Assembly (NCBI RefSeq): GCF_003144195.1
Contig: NW_020290008.1
Span: 124,001 to 188,000, forward strand
Length of the DNA: 64,000 bases
Direction of reading: 5' to 3'
Source of the DNA: Ceraceosorus guamensis
Taxonomy: Eukaryota > Basidiomycota > Exobasidiomycetes > Ceraceosorales > Ceraceosoraceae
Position numbers and translations under genes: made by a program. The notes below the pieces were generated by a model. That model saw only the letters and a program-made list of their open reading frames with translations, did not search any database and had not been told where the DNA came from. Below are positions 48,633-58,373 of the stretch, piece by piece (the first letter of the stretch is position 1; every line of letters begins with the position of its first letter).

Positions 48633-49207
48633 ATGCCGAAAGAAGAGCCACATACCAGTCCTGCAAAGCGCGGTACGCCATCAAGTCAACCTGCTTCGCC
48701 TTCTAAGCGAGTCGCTGGAACCAGCGGAGGAGGTGCAGGGCCCAAGTGGACGTTGGAGGATAGTGAGTCTCGATGGTAATGACTCCCATCCTCTATCCTG
48801 ACCATTACTGAAGCTCGTAGTCCTCTCTTCTTTGACAGAATACACACTCGTGCTTGGACTGTTGCACCTGAACAACGCGGCCAACCTGCCCGAAGCTCAG
48901 CGCACCGAACTTGGTAGGCTGATCGGCAAGACCCCCTCTGCAGTCAGTGTGAGTGAATGAGGCTTGAATTGTATGCAGTCGCATGTCTGCGCAGATGGAG
49001 ATTTGATCGATGTTCACGCCTTCACCTGCCTGCTCCGCTTTCTTCTCCTGCAGACATTCATGTGTGAGTGTGAAGCACGGAGGTGCTTACCGTGTCCTTT
49101 AGCTCAAAACGATGCCCACATCCCAAATTTTAGACCGTGGACTTCGACAAGATATCGCCAAGCTAGAGAAGAGCTTGAAGGATCAAAAAGGAGGGGGAGC
49201 AAGCTAG
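48633..49207 (+). CDS. Mini Myb/SANT-like protein, class A copy 5 (diverged helix 3)
   Basis: Four exons: 48633-48762, 48839-48948, 49054-49063 and 49134-49207, 107 aa. Tail 'MPKEEPHTSPAKRGTPSSQP' ending 'PKWTLED'. Exon 2 (110 nt): 'YTLVLGLLHLNNAANLPEAQ' and 'ELGRLIGKTPSAVS'. The 10-nt exon 3 (ACATTCATGT) codes Thr-Phe-Met plus one base, so the aromatic pair conserved in other copies is changed and the Trp is gone. Exon 4 gives 'YRGLRQDIAKLEKSLKDQKG'. An earlier acceptor (near 49102) is possible but would give a tail unlike any paralogue. The turn G-R-S is G-K-T here. The most diverged copy; it may have altered or lost DNA binding. Confidence 0.72.
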
Positions 49208-49766
49208 AATGAAGCCGCAAGCGGCCAAAAGGTAGGAATCTCTTTGGCACTCCCGAGTACGCGGTGGATGCATCGCTTTTGCGTGCGATATGCATGCGTT
49301 CTCCATCTTCATGCACGACGTCTCTACGATCATTGTGATTCGACTGCGCTTGTGACTTGATCGCCGAGAGTGTCGCAAGTGGGTGATGATTTCTGTGATC
49401 AGCATGATCCATGTGTGAGTGATGCAAGCTAGGCAGCGTCGTGGTAGGCTCCCAGCGATTGTGTAGCTATAGGTAGTCTGAGTCCCATTTGTGGATGCGT
49501 TTCATCAGCATATATAGTTCGGCGCACGTGCGGGTCATACACGCGCGGCGCGACGCGAATCATGGATAGAGTTTCCAGCAATCGTAGATCCATCGTGGTG
49601 AGATATGGTCGAGCACCGCGCCGGAACCTTGTACGCTCCCGTTCCTCTTCCCCTCTTCCCCACTTCGCCGATTTGAATATCAACTACGGCGTGTTCGGTA
49701 GCCAGCACGACACCCAATTCGTCTTCGACGCTCGACTGTCTTCATTGTCTTCTGCTACCATCTCGC
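49208..49766. other. Gap between A5 and A6
   Basis: 560 bp. A CATATATAG box at about 49509 lies some 260 nt before the A6 start and may be its promoter. No gene seen. Confidence 0.5.
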
Positions 49767-50452
49767 ATGCAAAGAATGAGCAGCCCACGCAAACGAGTCA
49801 AGCAAGAGCCGAGTCTCGACAGTGATGGCACCCAGGGACCGCCGACTCCGTCCAAGGTGGCAAGAGCATCTTCCAGATCAGGAGGCACCTCAGCTCCCGG
49901 CACGCCCAGCAGGTCCAAAAGCGATGCAGGGCTGTCAGCGGCTTGGTCCATTGAGGAGCGTGAGTAGCACAAGCAGCGTGCCTATCTGACCGACACCTGC
50001 TGACCGCGTTCCACTGCTGCTTCATGCGCCAATCGATCACAATGGAAGAAAGACGAGCTTTGCTGGCATACATTGCGCTCCAAGGCAGTTCGGGCATGTC
50101 GCGCGCCAACGAGGAAGCGATTGGTAGACTGCTTGGCCGAAGTGATCGCTCTATCCATGTAAGTAATCGGGATGGCCTCAAAGCAAACGCTTGGTTGCAT
50201 TCAGACCTGGAGCGCTCGGCGTAATTGCAGCGAAGAGTCATCCGGCACGCAGGATTCTCGCTTACTCAAAGTTCCCCGCGCTGCCTCCATCTCTTCTAGA
50301 ATTGGTGGCGTGAGTAGCTCAGCAGGAGTGGATCGGGGCCGTTCTTTTGCTGACTCTCTGCTGCTAATTGCACGCCAGTCAAGATCCGCAAAGAACTGTC
50401 GCAGGTGGAAGATGAAATGAAGGCGGACGCATCCAGTAGCTCGAAGAATTGA
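49767..50452 (+). CDS. Mini Myb/SANT-like protein, class A copy 6
   Basis: Four exons: 49767-49959, 50049-50158, 50300-50309 and 50379-50452, 128 aa (125 if the ATG at 49776, 'MSSPRKRVKQEP', is used; that start matches copies A4 and A5 better). Tail with 'SPRKRVKQEP' and 'APGTPSRSK', ending 'AAWSIEE'. Exon 2 (110 nt): 'RRALLAYIALQGSSGMSRAN' and 'AIGRLLGRSDRSIH'. The 10-nt exon 3 (AATTGGTGGC) codes Asn-Trp-Trp plus one base; exon 4 gives 'LKIRKELSQVEDEMKADASS'. The acceptor of exon 2 (GGAAG) is weak but restores the exact 110-nt length seen in its paralogues. Last member, 235 bp from the converging TVP38-like gene. Confidence 0.75.
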
Positions 50453-50687
50453 GCCGAGCACGACTAGGAAGCAGCGGTCACTTTCCGACTCAATTCGGCG
50501 CACAGGAGCACCACGCATGGCACTGATCTAGGTTCGTGGCCGGTGACTTAAAGGTTCTGCTGAGATATGTAGAGAAGGAGCCAAAGGTACTATACGATAG
50601 GCTGGAGACGCGCGTTGCTGGGGTCGAATTCGATATGGTCCTTTGATCGTCCGCAAAGGTGGTGCAAAAGCTAAACAACTACCCCTG

Positions 50688-52470
50688 TCAAGGTTGAAGA
50701 GGAGCCTTTGGAGTGACAGGGCTATTCTCCTCCCATCCCCAATCGAAGGGCTCCTGTCCTTGACCTGCATTCTCGACTTTGCCACCCTGTTCTTCAATCG
50801 ATTTTGGCGCCTTTACTGAGTCCGGCGCTGGTGTAGAATTTGAAGCAGGGCGAGACGAAGAGGAAGAATCGCGTGCATTCGCAGATGTATCGAAGGGTTG
50901 TGAATGGAGTGAGGGGTTGAACGAGTCCGTCGTGTCGAAATGATCGGGATCAGGCGAGGGAAAAGAAGAAGTGGCAGAATCATCAACATCCGGCTCTTTG
51001 TTGAGTAGTAGGCTATCCGCTTCCCTTTCGCCTCTACCGGGTGTGGTGCGCCTCTCATCAACGTACTCTGGTCTTGACGCTCCGCTCGACTGTGCGGGCT
51101 GTGAGCTCGCCCCATCGGCTCGCCCCCTGTCTGGGCGAGCGCGCCTCACACTTCCTTGTCGAGAGCCGAGCATTGGCGAGCTGTCTGCTTCCAAAGATCC
51201 CTCTAGGCCCTCCTCTGCATCATATGTGGACAGTATTGCTTGTGTCTCGCGCCAGACAAACCTAGAAGAGGAGTGAGAATGAGTCTCAGCTTCCAGACAA
51301 GTTCTCCGCTGTCCACTCCAAGAACTTGTGTAGCAACGCCAAAGACTCACCATCCAGTGGCAGCTCCGATGGCACTGCCTCCGAGGATGTATGCTATGTT
51401 GAGCATACGTGCATGCCAGTCCAACTCTTGCCGGGCGCCGCTGTCCAAAAGCTCTCTTGTCCTCGCCCCTACAAAGCAGTGCAGCAGCAGCTTTGGAGTG
51501 ATCATCGCTGTAGCTACGAGGAAATGAAAGAAGCTGACAGACTCCATGGACTGAGGGTGAAGACTGCATTTAAGCGTTTGCGTATCCCTTTACAGGCAGC
51601 TGTTTGGTTCCGACTCACTGCAAAGAAGAGGTTCGAGTCTGAGGCCGAAGAGCAGGCGACCAAATCAGTGCCTGAAGCACTGCCGTTTAGTACAGGTCGA
51701 AGCGCCGTACTCACAACAGAAGGGGAAGGGGCTGAAGCTGAAGCGCTCGAATGGGTCCGCAAATAGAGCAGCCGGTGAGCGCGAGACTGCAGGAAGGACG
51801 GGGCTGCTACCGACCAAGAATGTGGCTTCCACTCCAGCACTTACCGTATGAGCACCACCATGGCTAGACCCTTGTCCCGGATAGCGAGCTGAACGGCATT
51901 CCACCTCCGATCATCCGTGACATTCGTAATGACTTTCCAACTCTTTCCAGGACCCTTGACGATGAATCTGAGCAGAGCGAAAGCAATGCTCGCCCCCAGC
52001 AGACATCCAACAGCGGCCAAAGTCCAAGCCTCAAAAAGGCCGTGTGTTCCCTTGGGCTCTATGGACGCGGAGCCGTATGCCAGCCCGCAAAGCGTGACGG
52101 CACTACCGTATCCCGGAAGAGGAGGTATTGAGAGTATGACGAGAGCGCTCAGGAGATAGAGCTTTCCCTGGCTCGACGCAGAGATCTGACTTGCAAGGCC
52201 GCCCAGCAACGAGGCAATCTTCTCTGGTCCTAGAATCAATGCCGTCAACGCCAGCCCTCCATACATGGCACCCAATGCAAGTACTGCCAACCGCGCTCTG
52301 AGAGTCGCAGCTGTCCACCATTCTATCGACGACTGAATTAGCCTTTGCGCGAACGCTATCCACCAACCAGGAGATAGCAAGGACCTGAAAGTGGCTTCAC
52401 CGAAGCGGGAATTCATGCCCGATCCAGCTGGACGCCAGGCGTGAGTCTGTTGTCGCCTGCTGCAAGGCAT
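50688..52470 (-). CDS. TVP38: TVP38/SNARE-associated (VTT domain) membrane protein
   Basis: Five exons: 52470-51845, 51737-51715, 51638-51619, 51550-51351 and 51261-50688, 480 aa. TVP38/DedA-type multipass protein of Golgi/vesicle membranes, thought to act in lipid or vesicle handling. Membrane segments: 'LAVLALGAMYGGLALTALIL', 'LYLLSALVILSIPPLPGYGS' (family P-P-x-P-G-Y), 'WTLAAVGCLLGASIAFALLR', then 'KGLAMVVLIRFSPFPFCYSN' and 'LFFASMESVSFFHFLVATAM' split over the 23-nt and 20-nt exons, 'TPKLLLHCFVGARTRELLD' and 'LNIAYILGGSAIGAATGW'. The last exon is a ~185-residue Ser/Asp/Pro-rich cytosolic tail. The start may be 52470 or the ATG at 52416. Divergent from the charged nuclear-type gene. Confidence 0.88.
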
Positions 52471-53017
52471 ATTCAGCCAGCTGGGAGACTTGAGTCGCGA
52501 GCCGAAATGATGGGGGGACCCCTGCACAGAGCGTTTCCTGTCGTCTCGCTTGGAAGAGGTTGGATGCTGGTCTCGTGATGCGCTTCTGCGCTAGCCTGAT
52601 CCGCTCCGAGAGCCGAAGCAGGGCCGTGTGCGGTGTGAACAAGCCTCTCCTTCTGGTGAAATCAGCGCACTTGATCGAAGCCAGGCTGCGACCCTCCAGG
52701 TGGCTGCAAGGCTAGGAGATGGTGATGGTCAACGGGCTTGATAGAGGCCGCTTGATGGCACCTCCCCAGCGATTCTGATGACTGCAGGCGCTCGTTAATC
52801 GACAGGTGCGCGCTGAGCGTCTAGTTGCACCGCATGGCTCGAGCACCAGTGGGCATGCATGCGCACAGCTCACGTCGGCAACGTCTTTGCGCCCTTGCTA
52901 GGCTCTCACCCCTTCACGACTCCTGCCACCTTCTCCCACACCGACGCGCACAAGTGCTGGTTGCTCTGGTCTGTCGATGTGATCACGCTTTACTCCCCTG
53001 GCAAAAGTTGCGAGTAG
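52471..53017. other. Divergent promoter region (TVP38-like / Arg-Ser-rich protein)
   Basis: 547 bp between head-to-head starts; overlapping short ORFs only. No recognisable gene. Confidence 0.55.
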
Positions 53018-54442
53018 ATGAGCCAAGCGGAGAGCTCGGCTGCTGGTCGCTCGGCTGGCGCTGGAGGAAGCAGGACCATCTCAGCGCTCTCGCAAGCAGT
53101 GTCACAACTATCGCGGACGTCACGAAGCGGGCAGGATGGAGCGGGCTCAAGCTTGGAAATCGGCGAAGATGCGGACGTGGATGCATACATTGGTCAGATG
53201 CTCTTGGAAGATGCCAGAGCTCGAGCAGGGGGGTCATCATTCAGAAATCGCACCTCAAGTTCCGCACCTTCTCAGGCTAGAGCTGCCCCAACCAACAAAG
53301 GCTTTCTCGCCAGAGTGATCAATCAGGTAGATGGTCACAACAGAGCCGTTTTGGCCAGACAAGGCCACTCCGGTGACTGGTCCGAAGCAGAACAGAAGCA
53401 CCTGCGAGACAGCACCACTTCCACCTCTTCGGTGAGGAGGCCGTCTTCCAGAGAAAGAGGGGGCGAAGAACCCCTTCGCTGGGCAGATGTGCAAAGCGAC
53501 GGAAGACGCAGAGACAATCCGCGCAAGGCAGAAGCGGGCATCTTGGATGCTAGAGAGCAAGAGTTGAAAGCCAGATTGACAAGACCGCGAGCGGGCGATG
53601 CCGGGAGCCCCAAGTCGGAAAGGGGCTCGGAAACTCCATATGACGCTGTACCTGAGGAAAGCCAAGCTTCAAGTAGACGTCAGAGATTTGTGCAGCAAGA
53701 CGACATCCATCATCTACCCGACCTTTCGCGCGAGGACGCAAAATCTACTCGGTCCAGGCGCGGCTCACATCACCGAAGCTCGGATGCACCAAGACACGAC
53801 GAGGGTGACCGAGCCGCCCGTCTACCGGACGCTGAGCGCGAGCTGTACAGCTCCAAGATGGATCGCTACTTCGAGCCGGATTACGATGCCGCGCTAGATG
53901 CTGCTCACGTGGGAGATGCAGGTATAGAGGATGGTCAAGAGGGCGAGATGCTTCGCGAAACGGGTTGGGAAAAGATGTGGGAGGTCGTCAAGGAGCGAAG
54001 AGAGCGAAAGGAGAAGGAGGACCGCGAGCGAAAGGAGCGTAAAGTTATGAGAGAGCAAAAGAGACGGAGGAGGTCAGAAAGGAAGCAAGACACAGAATCA
54101 CCGGTGGAGAAGGACAAGACGACACGCTATGGTCGCTCCAGACACGGGTCCCATCGCGGTCACCACAAAGAAGGCTCTGAAAAATCCGACCGCCATCTAC
54201 GTGACAATGAACACTCGTCGCGCCACGAAGCTGGCGAGAAATCAAAGTCCAGGCGCCATCGAGGCGCCTCGCCTGCTTCTGAATCCTCATCAGACTCACG
54301 AAGAGCTAAGCGAAGCAAAGTGAGAGGGGCGCGACCTGCGTCGCCGAAGATAAGGGAGTGGGACACGGGCAAGCCGAGTGGGGTCTCTCCACCCCCGGCA
54401 AAAGTGAGAGAATGGGATATGGGAAAGAGGAGTCCGTTCTGA
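53018..54442 (+). CDS. Highly charged Arg/Ser/Glu-rich protein, probably nuclear
   Basis: Single exon, 474 aa, ATG at 53018. I do not recognise a named family with confidence. Visible: an N-terminal Ser-rich part with a short acidic helix 'DADVDAYIGQMLLEDARARA'; a middle part with 'DAREQELKARLTRPRA'; then 'SKMDRYFEPDYDAALDAAHV' and 'LRETGWEKMWEVVKERRERK', a pattern like small domains of coiled-coil/splicing-associated proteins (MDxYFxxDYDPxLD ... GWDxMLExxxxRRE); a long Lys/Arg/Glu helix ('RKEKEDRERKERKVMREQKR'); an RS-like and His-rich stretch ('RSRHGSHRGHHKEGS'); and two copies of a 'VREWDMGK'/'IREWDTGK' end motif. The composition fits a nuclear RNA-processing role, but this is inference. 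Confidence 0.7.
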   Translation: MSQAESSAAGRSAGAGGSRTISALSQAVSQLSRTSRSGQDGAGSSLEIGEDADVDAYIGQMLLEDARARAGGSSFRNRTSSSAPSQARAAPTNKGFLARVINQVDGHNRAVLARQGHSGDWSEAEQKHLRDSTTSTSSVRRPSSRERGGEEPLRWADVQSDGRRRDNPRKAEAGILDAREQELKARLTRPRAGDAGSPKSERGSETPYDAVPEESQASSRRQRFVQQDDIHHLPDLSREDAKSTRSRRGSHHRSSDAPRHDEGDRAARLPDAERELYSSKMDRYFEPDYDAALDAAHVGDAGIEDGQEGEMLRETGWEKMWEVVKERRERKEKEDRERKERKVMREQKRRRRSERKQDTESPVEKDKTTRYGRSRHGSHRGHHKEGSEKSDRHLRDNEHSSRHEAGEKSKSRRHRGASPASESSSDSRRAKRSKVRGARPASPKIREWDTGKPSGVSPPPAKVREWDMGKRSPF

Positions 54443-54884
54443 GCTCGCGCTGCTCTATCCGAGAGCGTTGCTTCAGTTGAATATTTCCACCCAATGATCG
54501 CGAAGTCAACAAGAAGCGGTCAGACTTTTCTAGCATAATGTACAACATCATACAGTCAGAAAATGCATCGCCACATGAAGCGTGCATCGCGTTATCGCGA
54601 CTCAGCGCCGTGCATAGTATTTCCTGGGTCACGTCGACGGCCGACATGGGGATGGGAATTAGCAAGAAGAGAGAAGGCGCTATATTAGCAAGTCCGAGGT
54701 TGTGTGTTCCGAGTGCAGTGCCCTTGCATGCTGGTGGGGAAGCTTTCGTTCCGAGTGGGATCGACCGAGGGCGTCATCAAGACTTGCTTAGGCTTCGGTG
54801 CTGAATCAGCTATGATACGATTCGATGCAAGGGTGAGGAGGCGCGCTTCCTAAGATTAGAGAGAAAGCCTTGCTACGAAAGATC
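54443..54884. other. Convergent 3' region
   Basis: 440 bp between two converging stops; no ORF with a motif. Probably 3' UTRs. Confidence 0.55.
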
Positions 54885-56603
54885 TCAGCGATTCTTGGCC
54901 CAGACTCCAGCATCTTGAAAGGAAGAGATCATCTCCTCAAAGCCGCTATCGTCCAGCCTTCTAGCAGGCTTCCAGCCAATGACATTCTTGATCTTGGTGG
55001 TCTCGAGCGCGATCGTCCGTTGAGCGACGGCTTCAGTGTCCAAAAAGAGCGTAAAAGGCGTGCTCGTGATTTCCGTCTGTGCCATGATCTTGGCGACCAT
55101 TTCGGAGTGCTACAAAGCGAGTGTCAATGACTGCAATCAGCGCCAGCTGAAACCGCAGACGCTTCATCTCATCGCTATCACTACTCACCTTCTCGTTCAT
55201 TTCATCCACCACGCTGCTCAAATTCAGCTTGGCCCAGGCATTGATAGCGGCATTGACAAAACCAGTTTCCACACCAAAGAACGATCCGATGGCATCTAGC
55301 AGCTTCTGTTGATTAGTGTCCTCATCATCCGCCACATTAAAGACCGGCACAGTGGGCACTTTGGCTCTTGGACAGCAGTTGGGTAGATCCTGATTCCACT
55401 CCACGTTCAAGCCTTTCCCTTTGTCCCTAGGAGAGATAGCTGGCAGCTTCTCTCCCGCTTGTGAATCTGCGGCGGCTCGGTCTCGTTGCGCGAGCCAGCG
55501 AGCCACGCTCCAAGCAGCAGTGCACCAATCTTGGGAGTGCAGAGTGTTGAGTCTGAGGTCTCCGCTCCACAAGATCTTGATGGGTTCCTTTTCTATCCTG
55601 TACACCTCGCCGAGCGCTAGTCTAGGCGGCAATTCCCCATGGTACTGAGCTGGACCCCAAACACCCGCAGAGCGCAGAATGGCGGCGGGCAAACCTTCGA
55701 TGGATGCCACAGCTCGCTCTGCTTCGTAGTAGAAGTACGCTCGGGGTCCCTTTGGGAGTGATCGTTTGCTCACATCCGACGACTCTTGGATCAAGCCCTC
55801 GTCCACTTTCGACTTCCAAAAAGGCGGGGTATCCCTCACGTATGCTTTAACACCTGCCTTCTGAGCGAGAGCTGCGAGCGATCCTGCAAGCTTGACCGTG
55901 CGCTCGAGCAGAAGCTGGGCCGGCACGTCTGCATTCAAGGAAGCAGGGAAGCACGCTGTCAGGCTTGCAAGCATACTGGCCTTCCGATGCCGCTTTACTC
56001 ACCACTGCTTACGATCCCTTCCCCAGTGAGGTCGAATGCGAAGTCAAAGGGCCCGGATGCACTCGGCTCAAATACGCGCGCCGCGGTGGCTACAAGGAAG
56101 GGGTGCAGCGATGAGAGACTTGAGACGAGTATCAGATGAGGTGTGTGGACTTACCAGGGATGTTCAAATTCGCCTGCTGATACTCCACGCGAGCATCCGA
56201 AATTGCGGCGATGGTCGGAGGGTCAACGAATCTTTTAAAGTGGCCGAGGAAGGCAATTTGTTCAGCATGTGTGCCCCGGCGGCTCTCAGGCTGTCATGAC
56301 CTCCTTTGCGACTGCGCCGTGATGTCCAAGGGCTCGGCCGCTTTCCTTGCTGGACAGGCGCAGCTCAGACATGGCAGCGGACTCGCTCCTCTCCTTTCAC
56401 GAGCCAGAGTGACTCGAGTCGACTCACGTGGAGCTGCCCTCTTTGGCGATCAAGAACTTGTCCACCATGCGGACATGCTTCACTGTCGGTCCACCCAACC
56501 TAGCCGGTTCATCCGATAAGAGCCAAGCGAGCAGCGGACGAGCCAGATGGGTCACACCGCCTAGGATGAGCACGTTGACCTCCGAAGGAAGCGAATCTGT
56601 CAT
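54885..56603 (-). CDS. NAD(P)-binding epimerase/dehydratase-like protein
   Basis: Five exons: 56603-56428, 56231-56155, 56089-56003, 55928-55189 and 55109-54885, 434 aa. Rossmann fold of the extended short-chain dehydrogenase kind: nucleotide loop 'VNVLILGGVTHLARPLLAWL' (G15-G16), end of strand 2 'VRMVDKFLI', 'ISDARVEYQQANLNIP' and 'FDFAFDLTGEGIVSS', each restored by splicing. Later 'DTPPFWKSKV', 'GLPAAILRSAGVWGPAQYHG', 'LHSQDWCTAAWSVARWLAQ' and 'TIALETTKIKNVIGWKPAR', the usual C-terminal epimerase ending. In the active-site region 'RAYFYYEAERAV' there is Tyr but no Lys four residues on, so the usual Y-x3-K pair is not seen. Substrate unknown. Confidence 0.83.
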
Positions 56604-58373
56604 GATGACAGGTGATCAGCAGGCTGAGGGAGCGCACCTCGTGGATTTAGAGAGCGGATACGCGGTGAGGTTATCCCGTGAAGAGGTGAGGGGATGGAGA
56701 TCGGGTCCAGAGTAGTAGGACAATAGGAAAGAGAAGAGGTCAGGGGAGGATCGAGTTGTGGATGTGGTGAGCGTGAGAAGAGGTGATGGTGGTGAGCCAC
56801 GTTGGGCTGTCTGAATCGTGAATCGAAGCTCTTCAAAGCTGTGCTGGTGCTGCGTGGAATGAGCGGGACCGAATGAGCGGGCAGCATGCCGCCGCTGATC
56901 TCGACCCACGCAAGGCGAACCTTTAATTGCGCATGATCGAGCGCGCACCGTCAGCATAAGCGGCCGTGCGAGCGGCCCGAGCGTAATGCGCCTGCATGAA
57001 GGGAGTCACAGTCGCGATTAGACTTTGAGCGCGACGACCTGGGGTGCGGGCAAAGCGACGCAGAAATTCATGAACAGTGACCCAATGGCCCCTGCAGAGC
57101 CACATTGACAGCGGAAATTCCACGATGGCTTGACGATCATGATGTCCCGAAGTCGAAGCACATTCACACGGAAGGAGCGCTCGCAAGGATCTGAGCTGAT
57201 TCGCCGACTCGCTTCGACCGCGAACAACGAGCGTGAATCGTCACGGCCGGGCCGGGTGCGCGTCAACGAGTCGAGCAAGCAGGCGAGTCGGGTCAGAGAG
57301 TACTCGCAACTGTCGAGATTGTGAGCTCGGTAGGTCGAGCCGAGAGGGATGATGCGCATAGGCGCATAGACGTGATATGCAAGGGGCAAGCAGTGTGAGT
57401 GTGAGTGCTCACGAAACGGGGACACTTTCGACGTTCTGGCTTGGGCAAAGCACATGCAGCAGCGGAGCATCAATCAACTGATCGACACCCGTGGGCGATG
57501 GATGCGCACAGGACACATCGGGTTCCCGAATTTCCGGAACGCAGGCCTTTGGTGCCTGAAATCGGACCCAGCAGACTCGATGCGGCTTGTCAATCAAACG
57601 CTGCACTCACGACTTGGCCGCTTTGGCGAATCATTGCGACCGAGAACGCTATTCGCTTCCTCTCGGCTGCTGCTATGTATGGGATCCTCGCATCGGGACG
57701 CGAGCAGGCCATCAGGGTCCGGAAGCACGGCCAATCGGAGCACCGGCACGGTATAACAAGCGTACCCTGCCGGACGGGCCACGTAGGCTGCAGCACGCGT
57801 TTGATACTCCGATACGGTTACCGACTTGGGCTGCCGGCATCCTGCTGGTGCATCTTGTGTTGGCGACTCGTGACTGTTGCCTTGTACGCAAGTTGGGCCA
57901 CTTCCCGGTCGTTCAAGCCGGCGGCTAGACTTTGTCGCGAAGCTCCTAGTGGAGACTTGCTCGCATCGCCAAGCGCCGACATTCGCAAGCGACCAAGTGT
58001 GGGAATGTGAAGAAAGAACGTAGATGAATTTGACCAAGACTGTCTCGAGGACGAGCAATGGAAGGCTACAGCAGTATGAGCCGAGCAGTGTAGAAAGAGA
58101 ACTAGGATGATATGTGTGGTGGAGCAAGAATGCGTGTGCATCACGGCAAGATGTGGCAGAGATATTGTCCGAGTGATGAAGTAAGTCTGAGAACTGCGGT
58201 TGAAGAAGCATAGGGAGAGAGATGTGTGCAAAGCCTGGCCAAGGGATGATGCGCGCTGCGCAATCGCATGTTGGCCGGTGAGGGATCGAGAGGTGCAAAG
58301 AGGGCGCAGTCAAAGCTGCGTGAGTACAGGTGCCGGCAAAGCAAATAGCGTATAGCTATGCAGCTCGAGTCCA
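56604..58373. other. 1.77 kb gap
   Basis: Between two minus-strand genes: the low end is the epimerase-like promoter, the high end the 3' flank of the secreted-protein gene. Several 100-240 codon ORFs overlap on both strands (the longest on minus at 57594-58313), none with a motif, signal peptide or splice support. I see no gene I can defend. Confidence 0.45.

Noticed and set aside
57594-58313. 239-codon minus-strand ORF in the 1.77-kb gap
   Set aside because: Several other ORFs overlap it on both strands; low-complexity, no motif and no splice support.
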